Notes: generated from the letters alone by a model not told the origin. 64,000 bases of DNA from Auriscalpium vulgare (GCA_019915015.1 JAHBBC010000016.1:1178001-1242000); one strand, 5' to 3'. Positions 1-12,149 are shown, counted from the stretch's first letter. A program made the numbers and translations.

Positions 1-2069
1 CTGTGCCAATGGCCCCGCAAGGAGGACGGGAAGGCCATGCCACGTGGGGTAGCGCCTGGCAAGGTGGCAGGCAATGGCCTCCCTCTGTGGGGCGCGACGC
101 TCCTGGACTTCTACATGGTGAATCCTTCCCCGAATATCCCTGGCTACATGGCCATAGCCACTGGGAGCCAGCTCGCCGCGTTCTGCCGCCAGGTAGGGGA
201 GCTCGAGGCGGCCGAGGACGAGCTCAGGCGAGCAGACAGAGAGCCGAAGCCGATGGTACTCGAGCCTCACGACGTCGGGAAATTGGTGGAGGTGGTGGAG
301 AGCGAAGTGCACATCGGTATGTGGACACGAGAGGCGGAGAGCAAGGTGAGCGATTTGAGTCAGCAAGAGGCGAAAAAGGTCAGTTATATGCGCATACTTG
401 TTTCTAAACGTGTCCTTACATTTTTACTTGCTCCAGGCGAAGATGTTCGATCACGAGTCCTACCCCAGCCCCTGGCCCCTGGCTCCCTTCGCATGCGAGA
501 GCACACCTTTGCTTCAGAAACGCCTTCCTTTCCACTTGCTCCCTAAGAAGCTCGTTGTCCATGACCCCGACGACACGCTCTTTGTGGATATACAGAAGGG
601 GGATAGCACGGATGACCACGGCTTCGAATTTCGGGACAAGCACAAAAACAAACGACGCAAACGCACTGAGTGTCCTGATCGCAATCGCCCAGGACCTGAC
701 AAAACACGCATTTACACCTTGAAGCTCTCACCCCAGGGCCTTGCCACCGCACGTGCCGATCGCGCCACGGCAGAGAAGGAGGCCGATGATCCTGATACTG
801 CTCAGAAGACTATCATGATCTGGAGAGACGGAAAGCCCGAGGGCGATGCTGCAGGCAAGCATGGCGCGTCCAGCGACGTGCGAGCCCCCATCGTCGTTAA
901 GATTCCACCGCCCCCAAGGGTGGAGAGCGTGCCCGAGGCCCACCTGTATCTCAGCAGGGAGAAGGGCCTAGGCGTGGGCAACCACTCCCATGTCCATATT
1001 GCGGAGTGGGAACTGCCGAGGGCGCTGCTGGTGGCGCCAAGGATCTGCGAGGATTGCGTTGCGGAGGACGGCGAGGAGCAAGTGAAGCAGGAGGAGGCCA
1101 AGATCGCAGCTGCCGCTCGCGGGCCCCAGAGTCAGAGTCGCTCTGAGGGCATGTCCACGGTCATCGAGAAGATGGGCCACATCAAGGTCACCGAGTTGCA
1201 CTATCCCGGGGTCGAGGTCGAGGAGCAGGAAGAGCAAACGGGGAAGGGAAAGGGGAAGGGCCGGGCCAAGGCATCGACGAGCGAACGCGACGCTGGCACG
1301 GAACCCGCGCTCAACCCAAAGGTCGTCGAATATGACCGGGAGGTGCACGAGATCACTACTCGCGTGAAGTGGTACTACGAGGACACCGATCCAGGCTGCA
1401 AGCACCGCGAGCTATCCCAGCGCTCCGTCCCGCCGACAGCGACAGTGCGCGTCGCGGCGAAGCTGTCGTTCTACGGCGACCCGCAGCTGCGCCTAGAAGC
1501 AATCAACTACCAGCGCTTTCCGAAGCATCTGTTCGAGTACTGGAGCGGGTACAACATACTGCCGCCCGAGCGCGATCCTGTCCCGGTTCGACCGGTCGTG
1601 CCTCAGTTCTACGGGTACTATCGCCCGGACTTGGACCATAGCAACAACGCTAGGACGGAGTATTTGAGCCCCATCATGTTGGTGGAGGACGTCGGGAAGC
1701 CGATCGATCCAACGACGCTCAATCGGGATGATAGGTACGTCTCTGAGCTCGTATGCGGCGTTGCGTTAATAACCATGGATCAGACAGGAATGCGCGTCGC
1801 TCCTGTTCAGGCTGCACAAAGCCGGTTTCCTGCACAACTCCGTTTTCGAGCGCAACATCTGCATGCAGTTGGGCGACATACAAGACTTTCCGCTCGCCAA
1901 ACGCGCCTCGGACAGGCGCTTCAGGCTCATTGATTTTGGGCGTGCGTCGTGGACCGACTCTGATGATAGAGAATACTGGGACGACTGGTTGCGCCTGGAG
2001 GCAGTTGAAGTTAATCGCCTGTTCAAGACTGGGATGGAATCCCTACGTTTGATTCATGGTCAACAGTAG
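1..2069 (+). CDS. Agaricomycete protein kinase-like (pseudokinase) protein, copy A, 5' partial
   Basis: The gene enters from the left edge already in frame (first residues LCQWPR). Exons are <1-378, 437-1734 and 1784-2069, with about 653 residues visible. The C-terminal part has kinase-fold features: a glycine-rich stretch (GVGNHSHVHIAEW), VAAKLSF at the usual beta-3 position, a conserved HLFEYWSGYN segment, and RLIDFGRA matching the DFG motif. The catalytic loop reads HNSVFERNI where an active kinase has HRDxKxxN, so the catalytic Asp and Lys are replaced and only the Asn remains. Catalysis is therefore doubtful and a pseudokinase or scaffold role is inferred. The N-terminal block (GNGLPLWGATLLDFY) and the PFHLLPKKL segment are shared with copy B at 4575-6748. 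The middle is charged and low in complexity. Substrates and partners are unknown. Confidence 0.75.
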
Positions 2070-2372
2070 CTGCGTAGTAGTTGATACGCCTCGGACACTG
2101 CAGCTGCGTGTTTGCTAGATATTTTACCCCATTACATGATGTGTGCCTTGCTATAGATCGGAGATTTGCAAGAATTGCTTAGTCAGAGGTAGGTCGGGCA
2201 TAAGGCCGAGCTGAGGACTTGTCGGGACAATATTCAAAATATCAATGGCGCCCTCATAAGACGGGCTGCAATCACAGCTCTCTCTGAGTTCCACCCTCTT
2301 CCCACCCTCTCCCCCGCATATTTGTCTGCTCCGTTCCGCGCCAGCGGTAGAGCGTCAAGTTGTCCTCTGTGT

Positions 2373-4330
2373 ATGGAGGAAAAGCTTCAACCGAGTACTT
2401 CTCGCGACACCACAAACGCCAACGTGACCAGTCTCGCAATGCAGGCGGAGTCGCCTGCTCCCGTGCCCCCCGTTCCCTGGTTCACCGAAGGCTTCTACTT
2501 CACGAGGAATCCGAGTGTCCTGAAATCCCGCGCAATCTATTTCAAGATTCTCGGTCTATTCTGTCTCCTACTCACCGTCAGCATATTCACCATCATCGCC
2601 ATCTACTGGGCCGCGCTGTGGCATTCGCCCGACAAAGTACACAATTTGAGAGGGTGGATATTGGTATGTCGCTCTCTCACTCGTCGCGCCACACGTGCAA
2701 ATGTCTTGCCCAGGACTTCGACGGGGGCGAGCTTGGCGCATATGTCTCCCAGTCGGTGCTTGCAACGAACGGGCCCAAAATGTCCATGACATGGGTACAA
2801 GTCCCCATCAGTCATTTCCCCAATGGCCAGCCCGACGTCATTGAAGCCATCGCCGAAGACAGGGCCTGGACCATCATTGCGAGTACGTCACCACGCATTT
2901 ATTCAACGCGCATGTTCAGATGTTGGGTCTGCAGTCAATCCTGGAGCAACGAGCGCTCTGAATGCTGCTGTTACCTCTGCAAACTCGTCATATAATGGCT
3001 CGTTGGCTATCACCGCATACACCGCGGAGGCGCGAAGCGAGAATGCCTAGTAAGTTTTTCGGCCTCATTATATGTACGCGTCCTTACGACAACAATAACA
3101 GCAGGTCCTACATTCGCCCGAAAGTATGTCACGTCACTCTACTAATCCCTATTGTTCGTTCCCGGTTGACGGCGTCTTCTTAGGTGACGGGAATATTGGC
3201 CAATACCACACAACAATTTAACATTCACTTCGTGAACGAACTGGTGAACACCGGCACCAACCTGACTGCCCTAGCTGCGGCCGCACCTCGCCTCTTCACG
3301 CAGCCCACCAACTATATCATTGATAATGTGCGACCCTTCGATATCCCGACGGCGTCCGCGGTCGACTTCGTCGGCTTGATCTACCTGCTCATCCTGGCCT
3401 TTGTCTTCACGGTCCGCATCCTTCTCCCTCTTTAGAATTAGCAGTCTTAAACTCTATCATAGATGGCCAATTGGGCGGGTCTCGTCAGCGTCACCCAATT
3501 CAACGATCGGCTCACTTTCCGCTCCCTCATGCTCACGCGAATCTTCAAGCCTATCATCGGATACTTCTTCATAACGGTGCGCAATTTATTCATATTGTCC
3601 ACCGGCTCTCGTGGGACTCACTTGCGTTGTCTGCGTTTTAGCTGTTCTATGGCCTCCTCAGTGTGGCATTCCAAGTACCCTTCGATAGGAAGTGCGCCCG
3701 ACTTATTTGCGACGAACTAGTCCACCACCTAACATTTTCTTGAAACGTAGGTTTGGTCACTCAGGCTTCTTGGTGTATTGGATGCTGTCGTGGTTTGCTA
3801 TGGCTGGCTTGTGGGTTTCTATTACTCTTACTGTATCAGTGCTTGAATCAATCCTCGTGACAGGGGACTGGCGCTCGAGTCCATGATCACCATCCTGACA
3901 CCGACCTTTGTACCATTTTTCCTACTCCTCTGGCTCATTGGTACGTCACCGACACCACGCTCGCTTATGGACACGTCTCACATTTTGGTTCTAGCGAACG
4001 TTTCCGTCTGCTATTGGCCCCCACAACTTCTGCCCGGCATCTTCCACTACGCATACGCGATGCCGTTCTACAACGTCCAGCAGGGTGTGCGCACGATCCT
4101 CTTCAATACGAAGAATCAACGTCAGTGGCCCGTTTACTCCTCTGATACACTATTTTGGCTCATAGGATGTGTATGCAGTGGGCTTGAACTTTGGCGTGCA
4201 ATTGGCGTGGATCTCCGTGTCGTTGGTAACCCTGACTACTTTCCAGTGGTATGCGCGTCAGAAGTCCGTTCGTGCCTATGAGCAGGCGTTGGCGGTCCCG
4301 GTCAGCGACGAGAAGAAGCAGTCGACATAG
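2373..4330 (+). CDS. SNG1: SNG1/DUF3533-family membrane protein
   Basis: Eleven exons (2373-2663, 2714-2882, 2935-3049, 3102-3123, 3184-3411, 3463-3576, 3642-3691, 3751-3810, 3864-3940, 3995-4120, 4179-4330) give 467 residues. The exon 5 donor (GTCCGC) is weak. One membrane segment near residues 55-75 precedes an extracytoplasmic region with several NxS/T sites. Five to six hydrophobic segments follow in the C-terminal half, including GLLSVAFQVPF, VYWMLSWFAMAGL and GLNFGVQLAWISV. The family signature NWAGLVSVTQFNDRLTFRS and the pair YAMPFYNVQQGVRTI / LGLNFGVQ fit yeast Sng1 and its DUF3533 relatives. Yeast Sng1 is linked to nitrosoguanidine and drug resistance and to plasma-membrane phospholipid asymmetry. 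Transport or lipid-related activity here is by homology. The gene lies between two inverted paralogous pseudokinase genes. The ATG at 2373 is the first ATG in the exon-1 frame. Confidence 0.85.
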
Positions 4331-4574
4331 GTACGAAAGTCTAGGAGTGTGCGATTGAAATACCTGTCGACGCTTTCGACTCATGGATATAAAATAGATG
4401 GGCATCCACTATCATTGTTGATTCTCTCTGGATCGCTACTTTGTCTGATTAGACAACAATGTTACCCAGATATGTTACAAGTTGAAGGTATGGGGCATCT
4501 ACCAAACAGGTACCTTACAGGCGGCGGTCTATTCTGTCGTTTACCTAGGCCTGCCGCGGCACTTCATCAAGACT

Positions 4575-6748
4575 CTAGTCATCGTCATGGTGGAACAGCC
4601 GCAACAGCTGCGCCACCTCCTCCTCCTCCCTGCAGCGCGACATCGAGTCCGATTTGGACGTACGCCCGAAATCGATTAGCCTGAACCGCCTATCTTTCTC
4701 TTGTTTGAACAACGGCGGGTCGCGCAGGTCGCCGAGCTGCATCATGATGTTCCGCTCGAACACCGAGCCGTGCGCGTAACCGGTCGCATGGAGGCGGTAC
4801 AACAGCGCCGCGCACTCATCCCTGCGCACAGATAGTCAGCAACAATACATCGTCATCGAGGTGCAGACAAAATTTACCGGTCGTCAGCATTGAGGCTCCT
4901 CGGGTCAATAGGCCTCCCACAATTCTCCAGCAGCATGATCGGGCTTAAATACCCCTTCAGCTTCCTTTTCTCCTTCACATCCGCGTCGGGCGCTCCTCCC
5001 GATGCCTCCTCTTCTGAACTGCTGCTCTCCCCATCCCCGTCTTCCGGGACGTAGTATCCGAAGAACTGGGGCACCACCGCGCCTACAGGCGTCGGGTTGT
5101 GCAGCGGCGGGAGCACGTTGTATCCGCTCCAATGCTCGAACATGTGGCGGGGGAACGCCTGGTAGTTACGCGCCTCGCGCGCGAGGTGCGCGTCGCCCTC
5201 CAATGAAAGCTTCGCTGCAACGCTCACCGTCGCGCTCGGCAGCGCGGTGTCTGTCATGCGGTGCGCACACGTCGGCTTTCCAACGTGCTGCCACGGTGTC
5301 TGCGGGGACACCCTGCGCACGGGCCCGGTGTACGTCGCGGTGAGCGACGTCGAAGCGCTGGACAGAGCGTGCGTGCTCGGGGCGGACTGAGGGTTGGCGA
5401 GGCGCGCGGCCTCGCGGCGCTCGATCTCGGCGGGTGTGTACTGCTCGGGGTAGCGGTGCACGGCGGACGCGGTGCCTTCGACCTGGCTCGCGTGCACAAG
5501 GGTGACGTCAGCAGACGGGTTCTCGTGCTCTGTGAAAGTGATTTTTCCCGTCTGCTTCGCGAGTTCGCTGTCCGCCTCTTCTTGTTCGAGCAGGAGCTTG
5601 CGAGCATCGAGCATGAGGCACTGATCGCAGAGCACCGGCGGGGCGAGGACGTCCTTCGGGAGCTCGAACTCCGCGTTGTAGATCACGGAGTGGTTGCCTT
5701 GCCCGAGCGCGTCCTTTTGGCGTAGATACAGATGCCCCTCGGCGACTTCCTCGAGGATCGGCGCGGGTGGGCGGGTCACAAACATCGCCGGGGGCACTTC
5801 GCCTGTCTCGTTGTCGGGGGTACCTGTCTGGAGAAATTCTCCTTGTTTGGAGGCTTTCTCGCGTGCGAGAGCGCGGTCGCTTTCAACCTTGGCCCTGCCT
5901 TCCGTCGAAAGCAGGAGCTTGTAGGTGCGCGTGGTGCCAGGGTGGCTACCGCGCCGGCTGCCTACAGACAGGACGTCGTCGGGATCGTGGACAATGAGCT
6001 TTTTGGGGAGCAGATGGAAAGGGATGATTTCCTGGAGAGTCGGAGCGGGAGTAAACGGGCTGGGAGGCTGCATAGATCCGAAGATACTCGTCCTGGGGGG
6101 CTACACACCGATATTAGCGGCGAAGAGGACATTCCCAAATGCAAACGTACTTCAGCCCGCTCTTCCTCTTCGTTCGCCTCCTTCGTCTCCTCGGCATCTC
6201 TAAACCCTCTCCGCCGTTCGATATCCTCGATCCGCTTGCAGATAGGGTACGGATGCAACTGGACAGGCTCGGCCTCAGCATCTGCCCACGCAATCTCCTC
6301 GTCGGCAGCCGTAAGCTCGCCGACATGGCGCGCCCATGCCGCGAGCCTGCTACCCGAGCTGATCGTCGCGAGGCCGGGGACATTCGGAATGCGGCGCACG
6401 TAGAAGAAGTCCATAAGTGTGGCGCCCCAGAGCGGCCACCCGTTGCCTGCCATCTTGCCGTCAGGGGAGCCTTTGAGGACGGGTCCGTCGGGCGCGCGAG
6501 GCCACTGCCGCACGACGATACGGCGGCGTCCATCGACGAGCAGACCGTCTGTGGAGAGGATGCATTGTGAGGCGTCAGTGTGGCGTAAGCCTTAGATGCG
6601 TGGACAGCTTACCAGAGGACTCCTTGAGGCGTCCGGGACTCCCGGCGGCCGCCCTCAGGACTTCGTCCCAGAGGGCCTCGGAGAAAAGTGTTGTTGCGGG
6701 AGAGTCGCTGATGGGAAACTCGATGGTCATATTGTCGGGCAAGGACAT
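4575..6748 (-). CDS. Agaricomycete protein kinase-like (pseudokinase) protein, copy B
   Basis: Exons in transcript order are 6748-6613, 6548-6151, 6100-4878 and 4821-4575, all closing in frame to give 667 residues. This is the full-length paralog of the gene at the left edge. It shares GNGWPLWGATLMDFF, the PFHLLPKKL segment, a glycine-rich DALGQGNHSVIYNAE, VAAKLSLEGD, HMFEHWSGYNVLPP and RLIDFGRT. The catalytic loop is HGSVFERNI, again lacking the catalytic Asp and Lys of HRDxKxxN, so loss of phosphotransfer is predicted. The third exon encodes an acidic, Ser/Glu-rich linker. The start is the ATG of MSLPDNMTIEF; the longer open frame upstream has no ATG. Transcription converges with copy A, with SNG1 between them. 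No function has been established that I can name. Confidence 0.75.
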
Positions 6749-8064
6749 CTTGATCGCGGGGGGGAGGGCGACTGAAGTGTACTGGGGAGCTTGTGCAGCG
6801 AGCAGGAGGTTATATACGGCTGAGCCCACAGTGTGGTTGGTTGTCAAAGTCAAGCTGCAAGTTGGCCCGCGAAAGAAGGTCAATGAGCCCTCTGCCACAC
6901 TGCCAGGCTATTGTTTGCCGAGCCTTGCGCCTGAAGCAACGCGTGGCCTTGACTCACCTGGGAGGTCTTTTTTTCATGCAGCTGGCCAGAGTCCGGACTT
7001 GGAAGTTGCACTGAGAGTCGCGCACGCCCAGATCAGGGCATCGCAGTGCATTTGGGGCGAGCGCGTGTGCTCGTCGTGCAGAACTATTCCAAAGCCGTAA
7101 AGTCGCGCCGCGGTGTCTCTCGGCATTTGCCGTGCACTCTGCCTCCGTCTCGTCGTCTAGAACTTCCAACTCTGAAAGAAAAAATACACGAATGCATCGT
7201 AACGAACGTATTTCAAAACTCCCAAGACCGGCGGGTTGGAGGTCTCGCACATGGATGAACTCAAAATGACACTGGGGCCGATGTTGCTAGAGCACGTGGT
7301 TCAATATTCTCTGGCGACGACAGACGAGTGAAGCGACGTTAATGAAACTTCTACTATAGCAGCTGGTTGGAAGAACTTTCGGCATGCATTGATTCTTTCA
7401 ATCTCATTGCCAATACTTGTAAAACTACACAGAAACCATGGTGAGCTCGAAATTGTGTCATGCACAAAAGCCAAACAAACTTGCAGTGCACATGTAAGCG
7501 CGAGATAGACCTTGATCCATGGTTAGGGTATTGAGGCCAATTGTCTTCGCGTTGAAACTTGAAATCACCAAGGCCTTCAACGTGCATAACAACAATTCAA
7601 GCTGCTCACACAATACTGAGACATACCATTCATTCTAGAAACGCACATTCCGTCATCGCATCCAAGGAAACCGAGAAAATATAAGGGCTCACCGCCTTGC
7701 CCCGGTAGAGCCGTTCGCAACGCTTGACATTCCCGTCTGCAACCCACAGCGTGGTTTCCTGCCGCATCAAAGGCGCCCGCAACGACCAAGCCAGCGGGCC
7801 CCTATGTCCAGGAAAGCAGAAGGTCAGGGCCCTCCGGACATACAGGCCCGCACCCAAGTGGGGTGAAGCAGCTCTTGGATCAAAGCGCAAGGGCATGCGC
7901 GGCGGTGCGGGCGTGCAATGCGCTGGATAGAAGGCCAGAAGGTCGGTCAGAGATGTATTTAAAGTGACGCTCGAGAACACAGTGCGTACCGCGCATCACT
8001 TGTCGCATATCCACAGCCCCCGACCCCGTTCACCACTAGCGAAACCTCAGCACAACTCGTCGCC
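6749..8064. other. Intergenic region upstream of the zinc-finger gene
   Basis: About 1.3 kb between divergent genes (kinase-like copy B on minus, zinc finger on plus). Open frames here are short and have no recognisable protein features. A TATA-like element lies near the zinc-finger gene. I see no RNA gene or repeat. Confidence 0.5.
7956..7963 (+). promoter_or_regulatory. TATA-like element of the C2H2 gene
   Basis: TATTTAAA lies about 100 bp before the ATG at 8065, a plausible distance for a fungal core promoter with a 60-80 nt leader. Transcription start is not shown. Confidence 0.4.
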
Positions 8065-9435
8065 ATGAATGCCTTCCAATTGAACAACTTCTCCGACAGA
8101 TTCCAGTTGTCCCCGTCTGACAGCCAAGCCTTGGCCGCGTTGGCAGCGAGCGCCGACATGAGCATGGTCGAGCATCCGGCACAGACGAGTGGCTTCCAGG
8201 GCTCCGTTGGCGACCAGGCTATCGACTGCCACCAGGCCATCGACTTTATCCCATCAACGACAGCAGTCACTGGATACGACGCCTATGACACCACTCCTGT
8301 AAGTGGTATTTCCAGAGAGAGGCGAGTGCGATGCTCACCGCGCCTGCCGTCTCAGTTCGCCACTTTCCCCGAGGTCTCGTCAATAGAGCAGGCGCACTAT
8401 CCACCCGCACACTTCTACAGGGCTCTCGAGCCCATCCCCTCCTCCCCAGTCACCTACGACGCTATACCCACATATCAGCCCATATACCCGAACCAGGACT
8501 ATGTGCACTACTCACCTGCCGAGCTTCCGCCGCCACCGCCGCCTCTGGTGAGGAACACCAGACCCCAACCTTTGCACCTACATGGCGAGCAACATGATAG
8601 CCAGAGGAAGCAGCGTGTGGCAGGTCACAGTCCGTACTTCAGGCGGCCTTTGACTCCTTCGACCCCTTCGACCGCGGCAGGGCCCTGGACTCCCGAGTCA
8701 CCCGCATTCCCCGTGTCTGCGGCATCCGGCGCGAGTGCACACGTCCGCGTCGTGACACCTAGCGTGGAGCCAACGGATGGCGCCTATGGAGGCTTGCAGC
8801 CCACGAACTACATGGGCGCTACTATTGCGGAGATGCTGGTCGCGCGCTACTGCGCCGAGGATGCCTGGCGCAGCCAGTGGGCAAGTTCAAGCGAGGGAAG
8901 CAGCAACATGTGCGACGTGATGCCAGGAATCAGCGGAGACATGATGCCGGATACAGCAGGATACATCGACTTCAGAACTCCCGAGATCGCTTCTGGGATG
9001 GCCCTGTCGCCGAACACACATAAATTCGAGAACGAAGACCAGGAGAAGGGTTCTCTCGATCTACCAGTCCTGGAAGCTTTACGCGAGTCGGTCACAGGGC
9101 CGAGCAACCGCGTGTCGACCAAGCGATCCAAAGCCAAGGGGCAATCAGTAGGAGGAAGGGTGCAGAAGGAGGGGAGCAGCAATACAGCGGAACAACCGGT
9201 CATATGCGGATTCAAGGCATGCGGCAGAGAATTGAAGGGTCATGCCTCTTTGAAAAGGCACACGGAAACGGTACACGGTGACAAGAATCCTATCTGCAGC
9301 GGGTGCAAGCATAAGTTTAGCCGTCGGGACGCGTTGAAGAGACACCAACGCAAATGCACAAGCCTCGGTCAAGTCGATGATGCTCCCCTTCCCGGGCAGA
9401 AAGTGGCGAGTGAGCAGAGTCAGAGTGGGCGGTGA
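8065..9435 (+). CDS. C2H2-type zinc-finger transcription regulator
   Basis: The frame from a CGCCATGA start encodes 456 residues if unspliced. Two zinc fingers sit at the C-terminus (about residues 380-435). The first is C-x4-C-x12-H-x4-H (starts CGFKACGREL). The second is C-x2-C-x12-H-x3-C (CSGCKHKFSRRDALKRH). The long N-terminal part is rich in Pro, Ser and Tyr and looks disordered, as in fungal sequence-specific activators. A likely 57 nt intron at 8299-8355 (GTAAGT...CTCAG) is an exact multiple of three and open, so splicing or retention both keep the frame and differ by 19 residues. Targets are unknown. Nuclear DNA binding is inferred from the fingers. Confidence 0.8.
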   Translation: MNAFQLNNFSDRFQLSPSDSQALAALAASADMSMVEHPAQTSGFQGSVGDQAIDCHQAIDFIPSTTAVTGYDAYDTTPVSGISRERRVRCSPRLPSQFATFPEVSSIEQAHYPPAHFYRALEPIPSSPVTYDAIPTYQPIYPNQDYVHYSPAELPPPPPPLVRNTRPQPLHLHGEQHDSQRKQRVAGHSPYFRRPLTPSTPSTAAGPWTPESPAFPVSAASGASAHVRVVTPSVEPTDGAYGGLQPTNYMGATIAEMLVARYCAEDAWRSQWASSSEGSSNMCDVMPGISGDMMPDTAGYIDFRTPEIASGMALSPNTHKFENEDQEKGSLDLPVLEALRESVTGPSNRVSTKRSKAKGQSVGGRVQKEGSSNTAEQPVICGFKACGRELKGHASLKRHTETVHGDKNPICSGCKHKFSRRDALKRHQRKCTSLGQVDDAPLPGQKVASEQSQSGR

Positions 9436-10054
9436 AGGAGGGGGGCAGGACGGGGCGAACGACGAAGAGGACATTCATACCGGCTTTTCTACTTCCACCC
9501 ACTTGTATTTTTATTGCAACTTTTATTACTTTGTGCTCGTGTATATCCCGGTCCTGGTCCTTCCCGGTTTAGGTTGCATGACTGGCCTTCTTCCTGTATG
9601 GGCAACTCTCCGTCGCGTGTCCATGCGAGGCAATGTACAACGCGTCGCTTCCGCTGGCGTAGCTTCTTCGGGTGCACGCCTGGCGCGTCTCCGTGGAAGC
9701 GATGGGAAGGACAAGGTTGCGGTGGGCAAATTATACAAGGTCGCGGTGGGTACAAGGTCGCGACGGTTCGGCGACGGTGACGCATTCGAGACCAGCGCCT
9801 AAACGGGAACTAGAAATTTCAGCGGCCACTGACTGCCCGCTCATGCTTTGTACCGCCCATGCATTTACAACAACACCTGCACAAGGGGCACAACCAGTAT
9901 TCACGAATGCGTCGATGGCACGGCGAATCGATACCACGTTTCGCCCTATCTCGCCGCCGTGTAGTATCCTCTATCTTTTCCTAGTCTCCGTTGCCGACGC
10001 CCCTCCGTACACTCTCGAAAAGATAAGAGGTACATAGATTATGATCCAACACCT
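9436..10054. other. Intergenic region between convergent genes
   Basis: About 0.6 kb holding the 3' ends of the zinc-finger gene and the P450 gene. A T-rich stretch just after the zinc-finger stop suits a 3' UTR. No other feature was recognised. Confidence 0.45.
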
Positions 10055-12149
10055 CTAGACTTCGCGCTTGCGGAACAACAGGTCGACCTCTCCAGGAATA
10101 CACGACTCTGCAAGAAACGTGTCCGAAGGAATTGACTGGCCGTCAGGAAATTCAACATCATAGGTGACCAGGATGTGCGCCACAACCTGCTGGAGCATAC
10201 TAGCCGCAAAGAATCTCCCGGGACTCCAGAATCAAGCAGAATTAACCTCCCGTACCTACATACATGACAAGTTGCGCACGCACCATGCATGTCGCCCGAG
10301 GCCGAATGCCAGATACTCTTGGTCGATGGCGACCATCTGATGCTTCGTGCTTTGGCCCTCCTTCTCCCTGAGAGACGAAAAGCGGAAGCCATTGAATTTG
10401 TCAGCGTCAGGGTAGATCTCGTTGTCATGATGCAGAGCACGGCTAGTGCATGCCACGAGCGTTCCCGCGGGGATGGTGGTGCCGTCGGAAAATGTGAAGG
10501 GCTTCAGTGCAGAGCGCATCAAAGTCACTACAGAGGGTACTCAGACGACTGTGTGCATCGATGACAGTTGGTGAACGCACAAACGTGGACTCCGCGCATC
10601 CGCTGTGACTCGCGTAAGAAGCTGTCGAGCTTGTGCATCTTCTGCAGCGCACTCTTGGTCCAGCCGTCTGCCGCCACGGCAGCTTCTATCTCCTTGCGCA
10701 ACGGCTCAACGTACTCTCGGTTGGCGGCGATATAGTAAAGGGCATGCGTGCACGACTGGCATGGCACAGGGTCACCTATTGTTGTCACACAGTCAGATGT
10801 TTTAGTGCTTACCGCGGCCGTCGTGGAAATCGCCGCAAAGTTGACGAGGCATATGCGGCGCGCGAGGTCCCACAGGGTGGGCTCATCACCTTTCACGCTG
10901 ACCTCGTCCATTATCCACATGAGCAAGTCGTTCTGCAAGTAAAGGCTCGGTGGCACAGTCGGAGTGTCGTATGTACATTATCTCTCACCGGTTTGCCTTG
11001 CCAATTGTCACCAATCTCTTTCTGTTTGCGGCGGCGCTCTTCGACGAGGGGCTGAATAAACTTCATCTGAGAATAGATGTGCGTTTTCGTGTGCGAACAC
11101 ATAAAAGCAACGAGCCTGCAAAGTGGTCAATGTATGGCATGGCAAGGGGCAGCGTTGGACTTACGGCTTCATAAAGCTAGGAAAGTTGTTGATCATCTTC
11201 CCGTCTTCACCGAAATCTGTTGCAAAATTGAGATTGGCTTGGTGATAATGCTCGTTGCGGCCTTCAAGTAGCTTATTAGTGCCCTCGACAGAATATATGC
11301 TCGGCAGGACTTACACAAGGGCTCTCCTACGAAGCGACGGCTACTAGTGCGTGCGATGATCCCTCTGATGACCTCTTGAACATGGGACACTCTAATCCAG
11401 TCTAATGACGGAGGGAGAGGTGACGTGACGTTTACACACCAAGATGGAAGTAAAGTCTAACTCACCGCCGCCGCCGTTGACTGAGATAGCATCAGCAACC
11501 GCCATCACGACCTCTTCGTGAACATCGTCAAGCGTGGCAGCAATCTGGCGAGTCAACTGCGTCTGGATCACCCTTATGTGGTGGTTATTTTCCAATATGT
11601 CCTCGCCGATGTTGTACTTGGTTTGGAATAACTAAACATGCGGTGAGTCTGCAGTCGTTGCATGGCAAAAATGTGAACACTCGGACGTAGTAAAAAGCTT
11701 CGTGACTGGACAGGACATCGTCGGCGGCCTTCCGAATGTCCTCGATGAGCTGAGGGCTCGTAGCCACTACGATCCAATGATTCCACAGAGGGATTTTGAA
11801 GAGGCCAGGTTTGTACTGCAACCAAAGGCATGATGAACGCTGTGACGGGCAAACAATGGCCTCACCTTGTCGTAACCTTCTTGGATGAGCTGGTCGCTAC
11901 GGTGCTGAAAATCCAGCGCTGTCAGGTAAGTAAGGAGCGGCGCGGTGAATCCAACACTAGATATGTGCCACAGCTGGCGAGGTGTAGTGATAAGCAGGGA
12001 GACAGTGTAGTCGGACAAGGACATCGTACAAGATATCGCCGCCGGATGAATTCGGCGATGAACGCAAGAAACGCGATGGCAAGCACAGTTGACGGCGCAG
12101 ACGGTTCGAAGCCCTGTAGCATATTGACAAGACGAGGGGGGAAGCTCAT
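10055..12149 (-). CDS. Cytochrome P450 monooxygenase
   Basis: A gene of about a dozen exons. It starts MSFPPRLVNML, with a hydrophobic N-terminal anchor (VLAIAFLAFIAEF), and is expected in the ER membrane with the catalytic domain in the cytosol. Family marks in order: GYDKYKPGLFKIP, SSRRFVGEPLC, the I-helix NFAAISTTA, the ExxR motif in SFLRESQRM, LKPFTFSDGT, and the haem loop FGLGRHACPGRFF. The Cys codon of the haem loop is split by an intron (10224-10283), so the unspliced frame seems to lack it. The C-terminus ends LLFRKREV. It resembles agaricomycete P450s of detoxification or terpenoid metabolism, but the substrate cannot be read from sequence. The exon joint near 11.40-11.45 kb is uncertain. 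Confidence 0.88.
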
